In this document: positions 24,233-36,580 of the stretch, in pieces
Layout of the letters: each line of letters starts with the position of its first letter
Numbering within the stretch: position 1 is the first letter of the stretch
Origin: Cliona cf. orientalis
Lineage: Eukaryota; Porifera; Demospongiae; Clionaida; Clionaidae
Direction of reading: 5' to 3'
Assembly (NCBI GenBank): GCA_963930775.1
Contig: OZ005689.1
Span: forward strand, 8,506,854 to 8,570,853
DNA length: 64,000 nt
Translations under genes and position numbers: made by a program
Notes under the pieces: generated by a model
Told to the model about the DNA's origin: nothing
Database searches by the model: none
The model's input: the letters and a program-made list of their open reading frames with translations, nothing else

Positions 24233-25700
24233 AACAGTTTTATTTATTTTTGATTCATAATAATAATAATGTTAATAATTATTATTGTTATTATTGTGAT
24301 TGTGCTGAGATGGTGGTAACCAGGGATCCCTACTAGTGGTATTCCTATAGGTATTTTTGGAGCTGGATGCAAGTGACCACACTACCACAGGTGGATGCAT
24401 TTCTGATTTATTACTGTAGCAGGTAGAAGCAAAAAATTTAATAGCAAGTGTGGCAGTGTAATAAATTTAATATGTATACAGTCTAAGAGGGGCTATGTTT
24501 GGAACAATAAATCGGACGCATACTTAGTATGCACTATTATAATAATAATATACTATATAGCTGCACTTTAGTCAATAAAATTATAGTATATATAGCTACT
24601 CTCTCTTTTGTGTGACATTAGGAAAGGTGGGGGCAAAAGTTAAGGTTTATCAAAATTTGGACGTGCTCCCTGTATGGGTACATTATTGTGCCTGCTCACG
24701 TACATGTGAGAGCTATATTATTATGGCTCATGTACTGGTAATAATTATCCTGTTTGCATGCGCAAGGGGCCCTAATTTTGTTAGCCATTGCACTTGTACG
24801 TAGCAACGCCTATGGACACTCCTGATGCATAATGCATAGCATAACTAAGTTAAAGCGGCCTAGTATATGAACTGATAGGGATCGGCAACATGTTCTGCTT
24901 ACAGATTGCGAAATTTGTGCATGGGGTACATGCCGCTAGTCTAAATGCCGCTAGTCTACATGATAGGATCGAGGATAGGATTTTTTTTATGGGCCAGGGA
25001 GAAGTCCCCTAAACTTGAAAAATTATAATATTATGTCTGTAGCTACATGACATGAATAGGATCAAGGGCTTAACCTTATAGACTTCTCCTATTAAATGGA
25101 GAAGAGGGTATTCAAGTAGGTACCTGGCAAAAATTTATATGTAAGCTAATGAAATCCTCAATATGCATAATAATAATTATTATTATACATACAAACCACT
25201 ATTTGATTTGAATTTTGCAAGGTACACTGGTCAATAATAATAATAATATAACAGCCCACTATGGTTTTGCAAAGAGCTTCCTCATGCAACTTACTGATGA
25301 TATAGAGCTGAGAATGTGTGGAGATCACCTTGTAATAGATGAAGCAACTCCACTTGAATTGATTGAGTTATACGTGCAGTAACTCACTTTGAGTCTCAGT
25401 GTCAATGTATGCATGTCTGTCCTTTCATTTCATCAGTAGTGCATAGCTGAGTGTTGAGTTAAATTTTTAAGACATAGATTCTTTTTTTTTCAAGCAAGCC
25501 AACACACTAAGCAGGGGAAAAAGGTACAGAAGCCACAACATACTATGGATGTACATACAATGCAATATGCAGAACGTTCGGTATAGGGTCGTCAACGTAC
25601 CCCGCGTATAATATATACCCGTAAAAAATTTTTATGGGCAATCATTGCAAATACATAATTATGGGATAACTTCCAAGTGCTGTGACGTTAGTTCTAAGGT
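24233..25700. other. Intergenic, no gene seen
   Basis: AT-rich sequence after the candidate Ig/mucin gene. A fragment at 24750-24790 resembles the left end of the ACCCCGCGTGC MITE family. Nothing else is supported. Confidence 0.45.
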
Positions 25701-25702
25701 CT

Positions 25703-26098
25703 GAATCATTACACCGCGCGCATGCGCAAGGGGTAAAGCAATCATCTGTCGTCGTTGTCGGCACGAAAATCGCCAGATCTCGAGTTGTAGGCATCTGTGC
25801 GTACTGTAAGCACAACCAATCGGTAGATATCGGTGAAAAACTGGATTATACGGGCTTCGAATTGCTCAAAAGGGCTTACTAGTGCTATAAATCGTGCATT
25901 TTTTGTTCAACATGCCTGTGGTTTATAGACCACACCCACTCTTTTAGCATGCTGATGCGACTACGCATGCTCAAGCTCAGTGTTGGAAAGGGTCGTCAGA
26001 TCATAAAACAGCTATGCCATAGAGTGTTGCAGTAATACGCTACAGTGCTATAGTGGCTACAGAGCGCGCGATGTATGTGCTCTACAGAGCTCTAGTTA
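25703..26098. mobile_element. MITE, ACCCCGCGTGC family (copy b)
   Basis: Starts ATTACACCGCGCGCATGCGCAAGG and ends GATGTATGTGCTCTACAGAGCTCTAGTT. The interior follows copy a at 13753 in the same order (TCGTCGTTGTC, GCACGAAAATCGCC, GTGAAAAACTGG, AGGGTCGTCA). Confidence 0.75.
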
Positions 26099-26545
26099 AC
26101 CCTCGCCGCAAAGCGTAGGCGGAGGGTTACTGCAGTTGTTTGGCGATTTTTGTCCGTCTGTCCGTCCGTCCGTCCGTCGCAACCCTACTTTGCTAAATGG
26201 TAAGGGTCGTCATAGATAAAGTACGGTAGATTCTGTATGTATCAGTTCCTTTGATACATACAGAATGAACCTAAAGTACGCATTCTAGGTATACATAACA
26301 TAAAGGAAGAGTGGTCACGTTAAGTCCTGCCCAGTGGAGTAGTAGTGTGCAGCTGTTACAACTTGCCAGTCTGTGTTTACATGGCACCTACCTCAACTAC
26401 ATGACCGATTGCCATTCTGTGCTTTGCTGGTCAGTTGTCAATGCAGTGACAGTGTAAACAGGGAGTGGCTCTCAAGTGCATTATTCAGTTGAAGTATGTC
26501 ACAGAGGGTTTCAGTTTATATTGTGACATAGCCAGGTGCCTTCCC
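26099..26545. repeat. Dispersed repeat, about 450 bp (copy 2)
   Basis: Direct-orientation relative of 2985-3485. Near its start is a short tandem of GTCC units (26151-26178). A segment further along ('gtggctct.aagtg...ttcagtt') also appears in the opposite orientation at about 22770-22815. Confidence 0.6.
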
Positions 26546-26744
26546 CCAACTCTTAGATCACTGACTCTAGTAGCTATCAGAAACCAGTTTAGGTGCAGGG
26601 TATGTAGTATACCAGTACCCTGTTCAGGTGTAGGGTATGTAGTTCAATACTCCTGACTCCTGATTGCTGACGTTGAACATGCACAGAGTGAGCCATACTA
26701 TATGCATGCATGTAGCGGTGAGGGTTCTGCACTCCTGTGCATTC

Positions 26745-27465
26745 ATTACCCCGCGTGCGCGCATGCGCAGCAGGGGGTAAAGCAATCGGTTTTTCTGTTG
26801 TCTGTCGTCTGTCGTCTGTTGTCTGTCAGCACAAAAATCGGCAGATCTCAACATTTAGGCGAAAGTAGGATCAATAAATGGGATAAAATGATGTAAGACA
26901 GCGAAAAAACACCTTCTGTCTCATTCTTAAGACTAGGCAATACACAGAGAAGCTACAAATCGTGCGAGTATGTCGGACACGCCTACTTCAGATACGCCCA
27001 CCTAGTATCTCCTAAAGTCTATTGCGCATGCTCGAGCTGCTCTCTATTTCCAGGGAGTCTACTACGCATGCTCGAGCGGCTCTACAGCATACTTCCAGCT
27101 CGGAATTTGTGATCGTGGACCTCAGAAGGGAACGACAAAGTTCATGAGTAGCAAGAGATCCAGAGAAGCTACAAATAGTGCGAGTATGTCGGACACGCCC
27201 ACCTACTAGGGTAGTAGTACCACATGAAGTCTATTGCGCATGCTCGAGCTGCTCTAGGGAGTCTACTATGCATGATTGATCTGCTCTACAGCAAATTTCT
27301 AGCACAAAACTTAATGTCATTTGTGATCATGGATCTCAGAAGGGAACGAAAAAGTTCATGAGTAGCAAGATATTAAACTTCAAAGAATAGAGGTCTCTAA
27401 CAAGAGGCATGGCCATGGGTGATATTGCCATGGCACGCGGGGTATGTGCTCTATGAGCTCTAGTT
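26745..27465. mobile_element. MITE, ACCCCGCGTGC family (copy c) with internal duplication
   Basis: Begins ATTACCCCGCGTGCGCGCATGC and ends GCACGCGGGGTATGTGCTCTA, a clear inverted pair. It is longer than the other copies because a 215-bp block is repeated in tandem (26946-27171 and 27172-27381). Both repeats start at GAAGCTACAAATMGTGCGAG and end near TTCATGAGTAGCAAGA. Confidence 0.75.
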
Positions 27466-28516
27466 TGTAGGTGCAATTCATTCTGCATGCCCATATAAAA
27501 ATTACAGTCCCAATCTCCCCCCCCCCCCCCCCCCCCCCAATTCCAATAATGTTCTTTAAGCATGCAGACACATAGTACAACTACAATGTGGAGGCATACA
27601 ATGTAAGCAGGCTCCCCATACTCCAATTATTAATAATGGAAAACCTTTTTTTCTACTTAGCTGGTACTGGTACATATTAATCATTGTGGGTATAATTGAT
27701 TGTCAGAATTACTATGATCATCTCCATCGGGAATGATGAAAACTCAATCGATCTGTAGCATGCATAAATTTTATTATCTTATAGTATAGAAAGATACAAT
27801 GTCATAATAAAGATCCTGGCAATCAACTTCTTAATAAGAGTTCTAGTGTATTTTAGAGCTTTATTACTAATGCTCTGATTTGCTGCACAAACTTGTCAAA
27901 GCTCTAATATACACTTGGACTCCTAAGAAATTGATTCCCGGAACTAACTAAGTCATTCCAGGACCATTATTAATGTGTTTAAAACATTAGGCACTAGTCT
28001 GTATACATAAATGGGGAGAGTCCCTGGGATATCCCCTCAGGCACAGCCATGTCACACAATACTTTATATGCATGAAGCATAATATCTATTGTACAGATGA
28101 GATTGACTTTTACTTCAGTGCAAAACTTCCTATATCAATTATCATTATTTGTCTCTTTTCCTTGTCTTTTTTATTGTTGCTTGGTTATAATATATTATTG
28201 TACATGTATCACATGCTATATAATAATATTATTATATTATAGAGTGTAATGTCATATTAACCACAGAAGAGTAAATTATTGTTGCTACTAGGGATAGAAA
28301 CACCAAGATAACACAAATACAGTAATAAAAAATAGTGTTAACGATGTACGGTGTAGGAAGACAGGGTCCAATCCTGTATACATGCAAACATATTGTATTA
28401 TTTTAGTAAATTACATCGTACGTTCATTGACAAGCATGAAAAATTTTACATTAACAATCCTAAAAATAAATAGACTTTTATTAGCTCTCAATGTGTTGGC
28501 TAGCTGCCTTGTAAAA
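27466..28516. other. Intergenic with C22 run
   Basis: No gene seen. A run of 22 C lies at 27517-27538. The rest is AT-rich sequence downstream of the minus-strand Ig gene. Confidence 0.5.
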
Positions 28517-30885
28517 TTAATAATTTGACTCACTGAGAGAGGAATTCATTGATGCAGGTGTTTGATCATGAGTAGTTGAAGTGTTACTATTGTCGCCATC
28601 TATTATGTTGTCAGACTGTTGGCCATTATTTGTGTAGTGTACATCAGATTCTGTATGTGTAATATGAATATAATATAAATTAAATATTATTATACAGCAA
28701 CGGAAACTGTTGCAAACGTGACAATACTGTAACAGCAGTTTCCACATTATATGCACGTGTAGACAATAGAATCTGATAGCTAGTGCTTCATCAGATCTAG
28801 AGTAAATATAGTCAAGGAAGGGATTGCAGGTGCGTAGACAGCGCAGATCAACAGTCGGGAAGAGTTAAAAGGGGTAGAGGTTCGTGCTTGTGTTACATTA
28901 TAAACTAGTATAATTATTGTGGCTGATTATATAAATCATGAATAGGGAAATGAGAGTGAGAGTAAAATGCAGCAATTCGTGGATGGAGCTATAAAGGACT
29001 CAATAATTAATATTATTTAGATATATAGATTGACTCCTGAATACATACCCCATGTCACATTTGCAATAATTATTGCTTCTATTAGTGTACTCATAGTACG
29101 TACACGTATACAAACTACACTAATAATGAGCAACAGTCTGGCTTCACGAGACAGTATAGTGTAAGTATGAAGCTGCATCGCTGGTATAATAGCTTTACTA
29201 TGTATACGCTTAACTAATTATTGATAAACTTAACACTGAGAATTATATATCTAAAATAATACTTAATAAAATACCATTAGCGATAACAATTCATCCGTGC
29301 TGTCACAGTCATATTATGTATACTGCATAATAACATGGTTACCATTGCTATAAGCATAATAATATTATTATAGCTAGCTATGCAGGATCGAAGAGAGGTA
29401 CTACTAGAGTACATACTAGATTAAGTGGATATACAGGGTACATGCATACACATAATAATACATATTATTATATCTGGACAGATGACAGTGATATCAGAAA
29501 AGACAAGGATTATCAATTGTATTGTCTCTGAGTCTTCACTTACAGCAATTTAAAGTCCTGCAGCACAGATACCATCCATGCAAGTCACATTCTCTGGTGC
29601 AGGTATTATCAAGTGTAAAAATTATGTATGTGTACGTACCCTGTAATGATATCCACTTAGTCTGGTATGTATATCTCTCCTAGACACTGCATATTATTAA
29701 AGGTCTAGCTATATTATTATTATGTTTATCACTGAGATAGCAATGATGAATTATTGTCACTAATGGTATTGTTGTTAATTTAGGTAGCTAGCTATATGTA
29801 ATTCTCAGTTGTTAATACGTTATGGGTATTGATTTATAGTTATTGTATACCAGCAATACAGCTTCATAACACTATATACTATAGCAGTATCGTGGAGCCA
29901 GACTGTTGGCCATTGTTTGTTTTATTATGGTAATGGGTACAATTATTGCAAATGTGACAATACATGCATTAGCTATTATAGTATTATTATTTACACGTGC
30001 ACACAAAAGATTGATTATATTTATACAGTATCGTGACGAAAAGTAGGATGGGATTGCAGGTGGATAATGCAGGTAGGTATAGCCAGGAGGAGTATATTAC
30101 AATTATTTATCCATTTATAGCTAGCTCTATAGCTATTATAGTGAAATTAATTAGTTACTGTAACAGAATGCAAATTCGTACCCAATTGATCATAGGATTA
30201 TGTAACCATGTTCATACCTGCAAATGTAATTGAAATTGTGCCAGTTATGCAAGGACTCATTGCTCCATCTTTGAAGATGAACACACACTGTAATGAAGGC
30301 AATTTACTTCTGATCAGTTCATCTTGCGTCCAATTAAAATTAACCGAGTTTGAGCAAGAAGTATTCGTAGGATCGCTTATTGGATAATTCACATCACGGA
30401 TTTTGTCAAATATGCTAGCTTCAACAATATTAATGCGCAAATTATCTTGTGCATTTGGACTGTAAAAGTAGGTGTTAATCTTGTCTTGGTATGGTCCAGT
30501 ACAGGTTATGGTCTTCGTTTCCCTCTCAGTAATGATCAAATGCTGAGTAGGACTGATGTTGCAACTAGGAACAAAAGATTCTGCGCCTGAATTTCCAATA
30601 ATTGGATGATTTAATTTAGTTATTATAGTCACAGCAAAATTTTGAACCTGACAATGCCATGCATGCACGTCTATACATAAATTATTATAGTGTGTGCACA
30701 TGATAAATATTAATAATATGCACAATCATGTATTCTTGCCCATAGGGAGTGCATGCGCAAATTGACACTCAAAACAAACTAGAGCCTGGCTTACCTCTCA
30801 GAGTTGATGTTTTCCAAGCAATGAGCATTAAAATTATGTATACCGTCGATAAATATCTCACTGTTATAATATGATAGCTCCCCAT
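28517..30885 (-). CDS. Ig-domain receptor, 3' exons tentative
   Basis: Exons in transcript order: 30885-30795 (ATG, hydrophobic leader), 30586-30218 (Ig-like), and tentatively 29141-29049 (hydrophobic) and 28650-28517 (tail, TAA). All joins are phase 1 and the total is 228 codons plus stop. The first two exons are well supported. The leader contains VYIILMLIAW. The 123-residue Ig-like exon has several Cys (TITCTG ... LQCVF) and N-glycosylation sites. The third exon gives LLLIISVVCI followed by RVR, a short membrane segment at best. The last exon is Ser/Asn/Thr-rich with one tyrosine motif (HYTNN, a Grb2-type YxN). The last two lie inside a triplicated and inverted sequence, where the opposite strand also gives hydrophobic frames. 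Their assignment is therefore uncertain. Confidence 0.5.
29050..29965. repeat. Large imperfect palindrome around a membrane-exon sequence
   Basis: The left arm (about 29050-29450, plus strand) matches the complement of the right arm (about 29600-29965). Shared landmarks are GTCACATTTGCAATAATT, 'caacagtctggct.cacga', 'aactgagaatta.atata', 'ataccattag' and 'agtggatat'. Identity is roughly three quarters by eye. A third partial copy of the outer part lies at 28609-28860, in the same orientation as the right arm. Confidence 0.75.
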
Positions 30886-31813
30886 TTGTCACTTTAGTTT
30901 CGATCAATTTTGCGATAACTAGTTATGATCACTCCGCACCGCATCGGCCTTCTTTAATTAATTGATAGGACGGAAGTAAGATTTAGATATTCCCACTAAT
31001 TCCGTACGCTGTGCGTGCACGCATGCGCAGATCGGCCACAGTACTATCGCAGTTCTGCTGTGTGTATCGCAGTTCTGCTGTGTGTATATCAGTGATGATC
31101 ACTATGACGTCGTTTAATAGTTTGTCAATGATTATTTTCAGTGGTGACCAGTGAGACTGAGATACACTGTTATAGTATTATCATGAAGAATAAAAATTAT
31201 GATCAGCTTAGGGATATATAAATTCACGTCCCACCCAATTTTATCATTATTCTGCAAGCATGCAAGCTTCAAAATGTAGTGGTAGTAATATTATTATGTA
31301 TTGTCCAACGTTTGCCCAAGTGTCTTAAAATCATTATAAGCCGATTGCTGATAAACAGCACACTGAGCGAGTCTCACTACCTTTTAATGGTCTACAGCCT
31401 TTCTCTAGGGTGTGCCGGATTCCGAAAGCCAATAATAATTATTATTATCACATGCCTATAAATTATAGCCATTGAGATGATGTCTGCATCTGCAGATAAG
31501 ACTAAAATTAATTTTAAACTCATGAATAATGGCTCAGTATTACCTGTCAGGTAAGAACATGTGGAAGAGGCCTGCCGCAATCTGACTATTAGCTACATTG
31601 TCATGCAGCACTATTATTCCATAGTAAAATACCCTAACGCCTATGAATTAGTGATTAACATGACATCAATATTGTTGTATGAATAAATTTATAAGTTGAG
31701 ATGGGTGTGGCAAATTTAATGCAATTCATTAATCTCTTCATGAATGCAGAATAGACCTCCCACCTACCTTCCACAAATGAGGTCAATACGGTTGTGAATT
31801 GATTACACTAACA
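30886..31813. other. Intergenic with small tandem repeat
   Basis: No gene seen. Two adjacent copies of a 20-base unit containing CGCAGTTCTGCTGTGTGTA lie at about 31045-31086. The block before it contains GCACGCATGCGCAG. Confidence 0.5.
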
Positions 31814-32752
31814 ATGTGTTTTCTAGCCAAGTTTATTGCTATTTTCCTTGCTGGAGTTCTGTGCCACATCAGTGCCACAGCACAGCAGCCAGTACTAAGA
31901 GCAACAACACTTTCTCCAAGAGTGCTGAGAGCAAACTCTAGTAGAGTGTGTGCTGCAGATCCCCTGCGTGCCACTGCCAGAGATGACATTCGCTCAGATG
32001 TCCGGAGGATTCTATCCAACTTAAGCACTCAGACAACCACCCCACCTCCTGGAAGCCTCATGTTACCACAGTGCTGCAATGATCCCACAGGATGGACCCA
32101 GATTGCCTTCATCAACATGACAGACACCAGCTACCAGTGTCCTTCTAACTTTCGTGAGATTACAACTCCCAGACGAGTTTGTGGTCGAAGATCGACTACC
32201 ATTGGTAGTTGTGATGGGGTAACATTTAGTGTGAATGGGGCACGATATAATCAAGTGTGTGGCAGAATAATTGCTTACCAGATTGGAACCCCCGCTGCGT
32301 TTCATGAGCACTTCTCGCAGGGAACCGGAATAGAAAGCTTCTACTTAGAGGGAATCAGCATCACCCATGGTAGCCCAAGACAGCACGTGTGGTCATTTGC
32401 TGCAACACCAGGAGAATCCTACTCTACATCATCTGGTGATCCTTCACTTTGCCCATGCTCCAATTCAGCTGTTACTTACAGCACACCAACGTTTGTTGGA
32501 AACGATTACTTTTGTGAAACTGGAACCACCATGCCATGCTGCCCAAAGGGAATGTTTTTTGCTGACGACCCATTATTTGATGGTCAAGGTTGTGGAGCGT
32601 CAAGCTCTTGCTGCACGTACAACACTCCTCCATGGTTCTGTAGGTCACTACCTCAGTCTACTACTGACGACTTGGAGGTTCGTATATGCAGTGATATGGG
32701 GACATCACAAGATGATGTGCCATTTGAAATTCTTGAGATGTACATAAAGTAG
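31814..32752 (+). CDS. Secreted Cys-rich protein, invertebrate family
   Basis: Single exon of 312 residues; ATG at 31814 is chosen because it begins a clear signal peptide (CFLAKFIAIFLAGVLCHISA). After an Arg-rich linker the conserved part starts near residue 78 and contains about 20 Cys. Landmarks are WTQIAFINMTD, CPSNFRE, RRVCGR, CDGVTFSVNG, VCGRIIAYQ, GISITHGSPRQHVWSFAA, FVGNDYFCE, DDPLFDGQGC, CC and TTDDLEVRICSD. From memory this layout matches a family of uncharacterised secreted proteins common in sponges and cnidarians, with the 'G.S.THG..R.H.W.F' element at its core. The order recalls fibrinogen-like or similar lectin folds, but I would not name a domain. It is likely extracellular and disulfide-bonded; the function is unknown. 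It has no introns, unlike its Ig neighbours. Confidence 0.85.
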   Translation: MCFLAKFIAIFLAGVLCHISATAQQPVLRATTLSPRVLRANSSRVCAADPLRATARDDIRSDVRRILSNLSTQTTTPPPGSLMLPQCCNDPTGWTQIAFINMTDTSYQCPSNFREITTPRRVCGRRSTTIGSCDGVTFSVNGARYNQVCGRIIAYQIGTPAAFHEHFSQGTGIESFYLEGISITHGSPRQHVWSFAATPGESYSTSSGDPSLCPCSNSAVTYSTPTFVGNDYFCETGTTMPCCPKGMFFADDPLFDGQGCGASSSCCTYNTPPWFCRSLPQSTTDDLEVRICSDMGTSQDDVPFEILEMYIK

Positions 32753-33296
32753 GTGTATCTGGATCTATTAAAATTTTAAAGTACGGTCATGGAAATGACA
32801 TTATCTAGATCTAGTTGCTATTAGTTTGGATAACCCGATTGTTGTAATATTAATTTTTATACATGTACTTGTAGCATCGTATAATTATTATGCAAATTAC
32901 TTGTTATGCGTGCATGTGTGTAGCATAGATGACGTCATAATACTATAAATTATTAATATGTGACACAAACTGCCTCATGAATTCAATGAATTGAATTCAT
33001 TAATGGTGAATTCATTAATGGATGCAACCATTACAACATAAAGTAATTAATATTCAACAAAATAATATTATTATTATAGCTCGACTCTATTCATTGCCTG
33101 CATGTGTATAACAAGATGCCTGTGTTTGTTCTCACGACCAATACCAAATCAGCAAGGAATCTCGGTGTGAGACACTCCCACTAGTCTAAGATTAATCACT
33201 CAAAACATTTGTTATACGCATGCGTAGCTCAATGTTTACCCTCTACAAAACCACAACAATAGAGTTTCCCTTTCAATCTAGCTACCAACCATTATT
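32753..33296. other. Intergenic, short palindromes
   Basis: No gene seen. Around 32978-33022 there are overlapping palindromic AATTC/GAATT words (TGAATTCAATGAATTGAATTC then GAATTCATTAATGG twice). The last 100 bases should contain the promoter of the next gene; no TATA box is evident. Confidence 0.5.
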
Positions 33297-36200
33297 ATGA
33301 GGCTCTTCACAGTTCTCCTGGTGGCTGCACCTTTCCTGGCTGTATGCACTGGTCAAGCAGGTAAATAGCTGTTACAATTATTATAGCTACCTCTGATAGC
33401 TAGTTCACAGTCACCTTTTTCTGAAATCATTCTACACAGCTGTTATCCTTGAACATCCCAAGACACAGCATATTTTGGTTGGCAACACAGCCACCTTTCA
33501 CTGCAAGACACTTGGACAGGATGCATTCTGGTCGATCGACGAAAGGACAATATCAGAAACACATCTTGATATCAAGAGGGAATATGAATCACTAGGTTTC
33601 ACTTTCATTGACTCCACTCATGGAACATGGGGCTACCACAACTTGACAATAAACGCGAGAGCATCAGAGAGATTAAACAATACTAAAATTGAGTGCACAA
33701 TTGTGGATCGTAACTTCTTTCAGATCGGTAGCAACATTGCTTACTTGTATGTCTTCACTGACCTCCGTAAGTATTAATTTAATTTTCTAACATGCTGTAA
33801 CTATAGGTTGTAATTGATTGCAGCCTTGTCTCCAGTCCCTCCCAACCTTTCAGTATACGTTAGGTTGCAATTGAATGCGGGGAATTGTCCAAAAAGCAAA
33901 AAAAAAACATACATTGCTCTCTACCAAGTTTCCAAAAATTTTAATTTTCTACAGCTTATAAAAAACATCAAACACTAAACATTAATTTTGTGAGTTAGCC
34001 ACAGGCTTGCTCAAGCATCTCTGCACCTATCAACCTTTTAACGTTTTGTGAGCCCTTCATAGTTAATTATTGAGCAATAAATAGAAGAACACATAGTTGC
34101 TCTAAGGCTATACTATAGATGTACTGTTAATTGCTATAATAGACCTCCCACTGATCAATCAGTACAAACATAGATTCCTTCTATATATATTATGCTGTAG
34201 TTCAATCTAGTTTTCATTAGCCAGTCAATGATTATTATTATCTTATCTCAACATTTCAACACCTCTTCAGGTGTCTTCAACACATACCCCACCCCACCTC
34301 CGCCCCCCCCCCCCCCCCCCCCCCCCAAGCCCAAACTGATAGTAGTATTATCAGGAACAAGCATAATGTACGTAAGATCCCAAGATCAATCAATACAAAG
34401 TTTCTACATGTTGTATTATTGGGAACAAGCACGAAGCAAAATTAATGTGGCTGTTACTTAAGCACTTGAGGATATTAAACAAATGTCTCTCTAGGGCCAT
34501 ACCCCCAAGCCCAAACTGATGGCAGCACTTAGTCTACAAATAGTGTTATCAAGAACAAGCATGTAATGTGGTTATTACATAATAATATTATGCAAAATAA
34601 ACACTCTAGGTCCATACCCCCCACAACTGATAGAAGCTGCAGTGATATGTGGGGATCTGTTACCACCACAACTTCATGGCTCAGTACAAGTGCAACCCAG
34701 ATGGACAGGTTATGACATCGCAGAGTTACGAATAAATATTACCGACGGTAGCAATGGAGAGGTCTTGAAACAAGCTACTATTCCATACAGAAACAGTGAC
34801 CAAAACTTCTTCAATATAACTCTTCCTGGATGTGTAGTATCACTGAATATTAATTCCTCCATCTTGATTAGTGCTACGGCTTTCAGTAGTGGATAGAGGT
34901 AAGCCTGGTTTTAATTGTAATGCAATATGCATAGAATCTTTGCCTTGAGATTAACTCATAGATTTATGTAACGTTGCAGACCCAGGAAACTTTTCTGAAC
35001 AAGCAATTATTAATCACACAGTGTTCTATTACCCGAATGTTACCCCATTTCTCTATCTGGTACTCAAGGTATATGGATTCTAAAACAATCATTCACAATG
35101 TTAATATTGGTGTCATTTCAGTTACCAAGCACTCTTTGTTCATGTCAGAAAGTTGCGTATACGATCGAAATTGAGGATATTAATACTGGACAGGTTGAGA
35201 TACAGGGTCCATTCTATCATAATACCATGGAACACAAACTTCACATAACACAAGATATTGTCAGTGCAATATTTCAAAGAGATAACAACTATACAATGAC
35301 AGTAATAATGGAATCATTAAATTTTGGAGAAATCTCAACTTCAAACAGATATTTCTTCGGTAAGAGTTGTTGTTTTTTGTTGTTTTGTAGATGCTATTCA
35401 CCTTGTATTCAATGCCTTTTCTTGAGAAGCTTTCTTGTGATCTTATCAGCCGATAATCTAGCTGTGAGTCAACAAAGTGTGCGGCTTGAAGGAGTTGGGA
35501 ATATTTATTTTTGAGAGTGCGTGATAAGTTATGAGTCGGTTGGTGTTTTTGTTTTGTACTGGGGAATCTTGAAATTATTTAAGTTCAGTATTGCGTGGGC
35601 TCTTGTAAGTAGCATCCCTTGCAAGCCACAACTATGTTCTTGTGGTGGTGTAGTGATTTACCAAAATTTAATATTAAAGGGAGTCACCTTTCTTGTATAG
35701 CATACAGTTGTGCAACCACTCTTAGACTAGCTCTCTACATGTACCACCACACTTTTCACCCTGTTTTAGTCCCCATAAGCTAAGGCATGGGCACAATAGT
35801 TCCCATGCAGGATCAATCATCTGTAGGTGGTGAAATACACTGATACACGCATTATAGGATTAAATGGTATTGATATAATGTTGTCACAGATACAATCCTG
35901 AGACTTCCCCCAGGTATCCCTAGGCCTCAACCTTGCAACTCTAATACTAGTGAGTAATACTTGGTGTACTTATGTTACTATGAGCACCTACGTTTACAGT
36001 AACATTGTGCATTGTCATTAGCCCTTGACATCATCTATTTTGTAGGAGATGATAATATGACATTCTACTTTCAGTTGGGAATAGGCACTAGTCTGTTGAT
36101 AGCAGTGGTGGTCATGGCAGTACTGGTCATTATTGTGGTTACTATGTACATGAACCACAAACGAGGTATTTCTAAATCACTTGTACTCCTATGTTTCTGT

Positions 36201-36580
36201 TTTGGTAAGACTAACAGCATGGTACTAGCTAATCGTATACCACTTAGAATTGCCCCCCCCCCCTCCCCCTCTGAATTAGCTGTCAGATGATTTTTTTTGT
36301 CCAATCAGAACAAACCTTCATATATTTGGCTGCAAGGAGGGTGCGCAATACCAATCCAGTTTATGACATGCCAGTGTATGAGAGTATCCGGCCTGCAGCA
36401 TCTCTCAATGCACCCACTACTGACTCACAGCACGGCAGTATGGGAATGACTCATGCCAAAAGTGGGTGTGTCCAACGTTGTCAACTACGTGAGACTGATT
36501 TGAGTGATTCTCTGGTGTTTCATGAAAATGTAGTCCAGCCAGCAGCATGGAAGTATTTACATGACAACCAATGGAAATGA
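33297..36580 (+). CDS. Ig-FN3-FN3-TM receptor with NPxY tail
   Basis: Seven exons: 33297-33360 (signal, MRLFTVLLVAAPFLAVCTG), 33440-33766 (Ig), 34610-34885 (FN3), 34980-35068 plus 35122-35359 (second FN3, split by a phase-0 intron), 36046-36165 (membrane), 36309-36580 (tail, TGA). They join to 461 residues. The Ig exon has ATFHCK ... AFWSI ... IECTI. FN3 strands show YDIAELRINI and VAYTIEIEDINTG. The membrane segment is about residues 342-366, followed by NHKR. The tail has N387-P-V-Y390-D-M-P-V-Y395-E-S-I, a PTB/endocytosis-type NPxY followed five residues later by a second tyrosine. The same motif occurs in the receptor at 52199. The first FN3 exon also has a stronger-looking donor at 34899, but use of it puts TAG (34894) in frame; the donor at 34886 keeps frame and FN3 length. 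Confidence 0.85.
33832..34600. other. Large intron with C24 run
   Basis: Most of the intron between the Ig exon and the first FN3 exon of this receptor. It contains 24 C at 34303-34326. The phrase 'cccaagcccaaactgat' occurs twice, at 34323 and 34502, so part of the intron is a decayed direct duplication. No extra exon seen. Confidence 0.55.

Noticed and set aside
26151..26180. CRISPR-like or minisatellite array
   Set aside because: Only a short (GTCC)n run inside a dispersed repeat; no spacers.
32367..32747. Plus-strand 126-codon frame inside the secreted protein gene
   Set aside because: Shadow frame of the 312-residue protein, which has a signal peptide and a conserved Cys pattern.
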